6,918 bases of DNA from Pseudorhodobacter antarcticus (GTDB lineage: Bacteria; Pseudomonadota; Alphaproteobacteria; Rhodobacterales; Rhodobacteraceae), in the NCBI GenBank assembly GCA_945861995.1, contig CAMAWZ010000127.1, forward strand, positions 1 through 6,918. The letters run 5' to 3'. The notes under the pieces are model-generated. The model had not been told where the DNA came from. It saw only the letters and a list, made by a program, of their open reading frames with translations, and made no database searches. Shown here in pieces: positions 6,556-6,918 of the stretch (position 1 is the first letter of the stretch; each line of letters starts with the position of its first letter). Made by a program: the position numbers and the translations under genes.

Positions 6556-6574
6556 ATTTGGCAAAGATTTGCGC
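6550..6574. repeat. 8-bp inverted repeat GCGCAAAT/ATTTGCGC
   Basis: GCGCAAAT (6550-6557) and ATTTGCGC (6567-6574) are perfect reverse complements with a 9-base spacer. A third copy of GCGCAAAT in the same sense as the first is at 6669-6676, within a repeated 10-mer TGCGCAAATT (6549-6558 and 6668-6677). The layout suits an operator in the divergent spacer, but no regulator is recognised. Confidence 0.5.
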
Positions 6575-6580
6575 GAAAGC

Positions 6581-6597
6581 GGGGCGCAAGCCGCCCC
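6581..6597. repeat. small GC-rich hairpin in the ssb upstream region
   Basis: GGGGCG (6581-6586) and CGCCCC (6592-6597) pair perfectly over 6 bp with a 5-base loop. It lies between the two divergent candidate promoters. No T-tract follows on the + strand. Confidence 0.35.
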
Positions 6598-6604
6598 AGA
6601 TAGG

Positions 6605-6633
6605 TTGCTGCGCGCGCTGATGCTGGTTATAGT
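6605..6633 (+). promoter_or_regulatory. candidate ssb promoter
   Basis: TTGCTG (6605-6610) and TATAGT (6628-6633) are separated by 17 bases, the ideal sigma-70 spacing; the -10 matches five of six. Transcription would start near 6640, giving a leader of about 60 bases. The start would fall inside the possible LexA-type box at 6638-6652. Confidence 0.45.
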
Positions 6634-6637
6634 TTGC

Positions 6638-6652
6638 GAACGTTTTGTTAAC
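6638..6652 (+). promoter_or_regulatory. possible degenerate LexA (SOS) box upstream of ssb
   Basis: The sequence reads GAAC-N7-TAAC. The alphaproteobacterial LexA operator is GTTC-N7-GTTC, equivalent to GAAC-N7-GAAC on the other strand, so this is one base off. It sits over the predicted ssb transcription start, where a repressor would act. SOS control of ssb is known in other bacteria; here it is only inferred. Confidence 0.35.
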
Positions 6653-6687
6653 CAAACCCGTGCAATCTGCGCAAATTGATCGGTAAC

Positions 6688-6694
6688 AGGGAGA
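6688..6694 (+). promoter_or_regulatory. ssb ribosome binding site
   Basis: AGGGAGA lies five bases before the ATG at 6700 and fixes the start of ssb. It is the strongest Shine-Dalgarno in the window. Confidence 0.75.
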
Positions 6695-6699
6695 ATCTC

Positions 6700-6918
6700 A
6701 TGGCAGGGTCCGTCAATAAGGTGATCATCGTTGGCAATCTGGGCCGCGATCCCGAAGTGCGCAGCTTTCAAAACGGCGGCAAGGTGGTGAACCTGAATAT
6801 AGCCACGTCTGAGACGTGGCGCGACAAAGCCAGTGGCGAGCGTAAAGAACGTACCGAATGGCACCGCGTGTCGATCCTGAACGAGCCGTTGGCCAAAATT
6901 GCCGAACAATATTTGAAA
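6700..6918 (+). CDS. ssb: single-stranded DNA-binding protein SSB, 3' partial
   Basis: Binds single-stranded DNA during replication, recombination and repair, normally as a homotetramer. Seventy-three N-terminal residues are visible before the window ends; the family is usually about 150-180 aa. The OB-fold starts with the hallmark SVNKVIIVGNLGRDPEVR (4-21), then FQNGGKVVNLNIATSETWRD (23-42) and RTEWHRV (51-57). Trp40 and Trp54 coincide with the DNA-stacking tryptophans of E. coli SSB. The missing part would hold the rest of the OB-fold and the acidic C-terminal tip that recruits partner proteins. A strong ribosome binding site precedes the ATG, and a candidate promoter and SOS-like box lie upstream. 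It is divergent from the lytic transglycosylase gene. Identification is firm. Confidence 0.96.
   Translation, partial: MAGSVNKVIIVGNLGRDPEVRSFQNGGKVVNLNIATSETWRDKASGERKERTEWHRVSILNEPLAKIAEQYLK

Noticed and set aside
6693..6697. GAATC as a CcrM methylation control site before ssb
   Set aside because: A single GANTC is expected often by chance and lies downstream of the promoter.
6538..6909. Minus-strand open frame opposite ssb
   Set aside because: It covers the regulatory spacer and is antisense to the conserved SSB OB-fold.

Overview
The window looks like chromosomal DNA of an alphaproteobacterium, most likely of the Rhodobacterales (Roseobacter-like). This is inferred from the moderately GC-rich codon use, tight operon spacing, the protein styles, and an alphaproteobacterial-type GAAC-N7-(G/T)AAC element upstream of ssb. 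It cannot be proven without a database search. No mobile element, CRISPR array, tRNA or rRNA was seen.

Region 1 (1-3215, + strand) is the downstream part of a peptide/opine/nickel-type ABC importer operon. It holds a 5'-truncated DppB-like permease, a DppC-like permease, and one polypeptide carrying two complete ATPase domains (a DppD-DppF type fusion). Gaps between genes are 8 bp and 1 bp, so they are almost certainly co-transcribed. The substrate-binding protein is not in the window and presumably lies upstream.

Region 2 (3216-3751) has no intact gene but is not empty. Positions 3224 to about 3550 carry a decayed C-terminal fragment of another oligopeptide-type ABC ATPase. It has an H-loop, a PY(S/T)EALL block and the cysteine-containing OppF/DppF tail, broken by a frame change and an in-frame stop. 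Three consecutive inverted repeats lie inside its first part. An AT-rich stretch and a perfect 9-bp inverted repeat precede the next gene.

Region 3 (3752-5734, + strand) encodes a full Kup/Trk-D family potassium uptake permease. The four acidic membrane positions known from E. coli Kup are conserved or conservatively replaced.

Region 4 (5735-6918): kup converges with a minus-strand secreted GH23 lytic transglycosylase. That gene is divergent from ssb, which encodes single-stranded-DNA-binding protein and is cut by the window end. The 216-bp divergent spacer holds candidate promoters for both genes, a possible LexA-type box over the predicted ssb start, and three copies of GCGCAAAT.

The genes do not form one pathway: nutrient import, potassium uptake, wall remodelling and DNA replication/repair sit side by side. 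I see no convincing undescribed system. The points most worth checking are the ABC ATPase remnant with its hairpins and the ssb/transglycosylase regulatory spacer.
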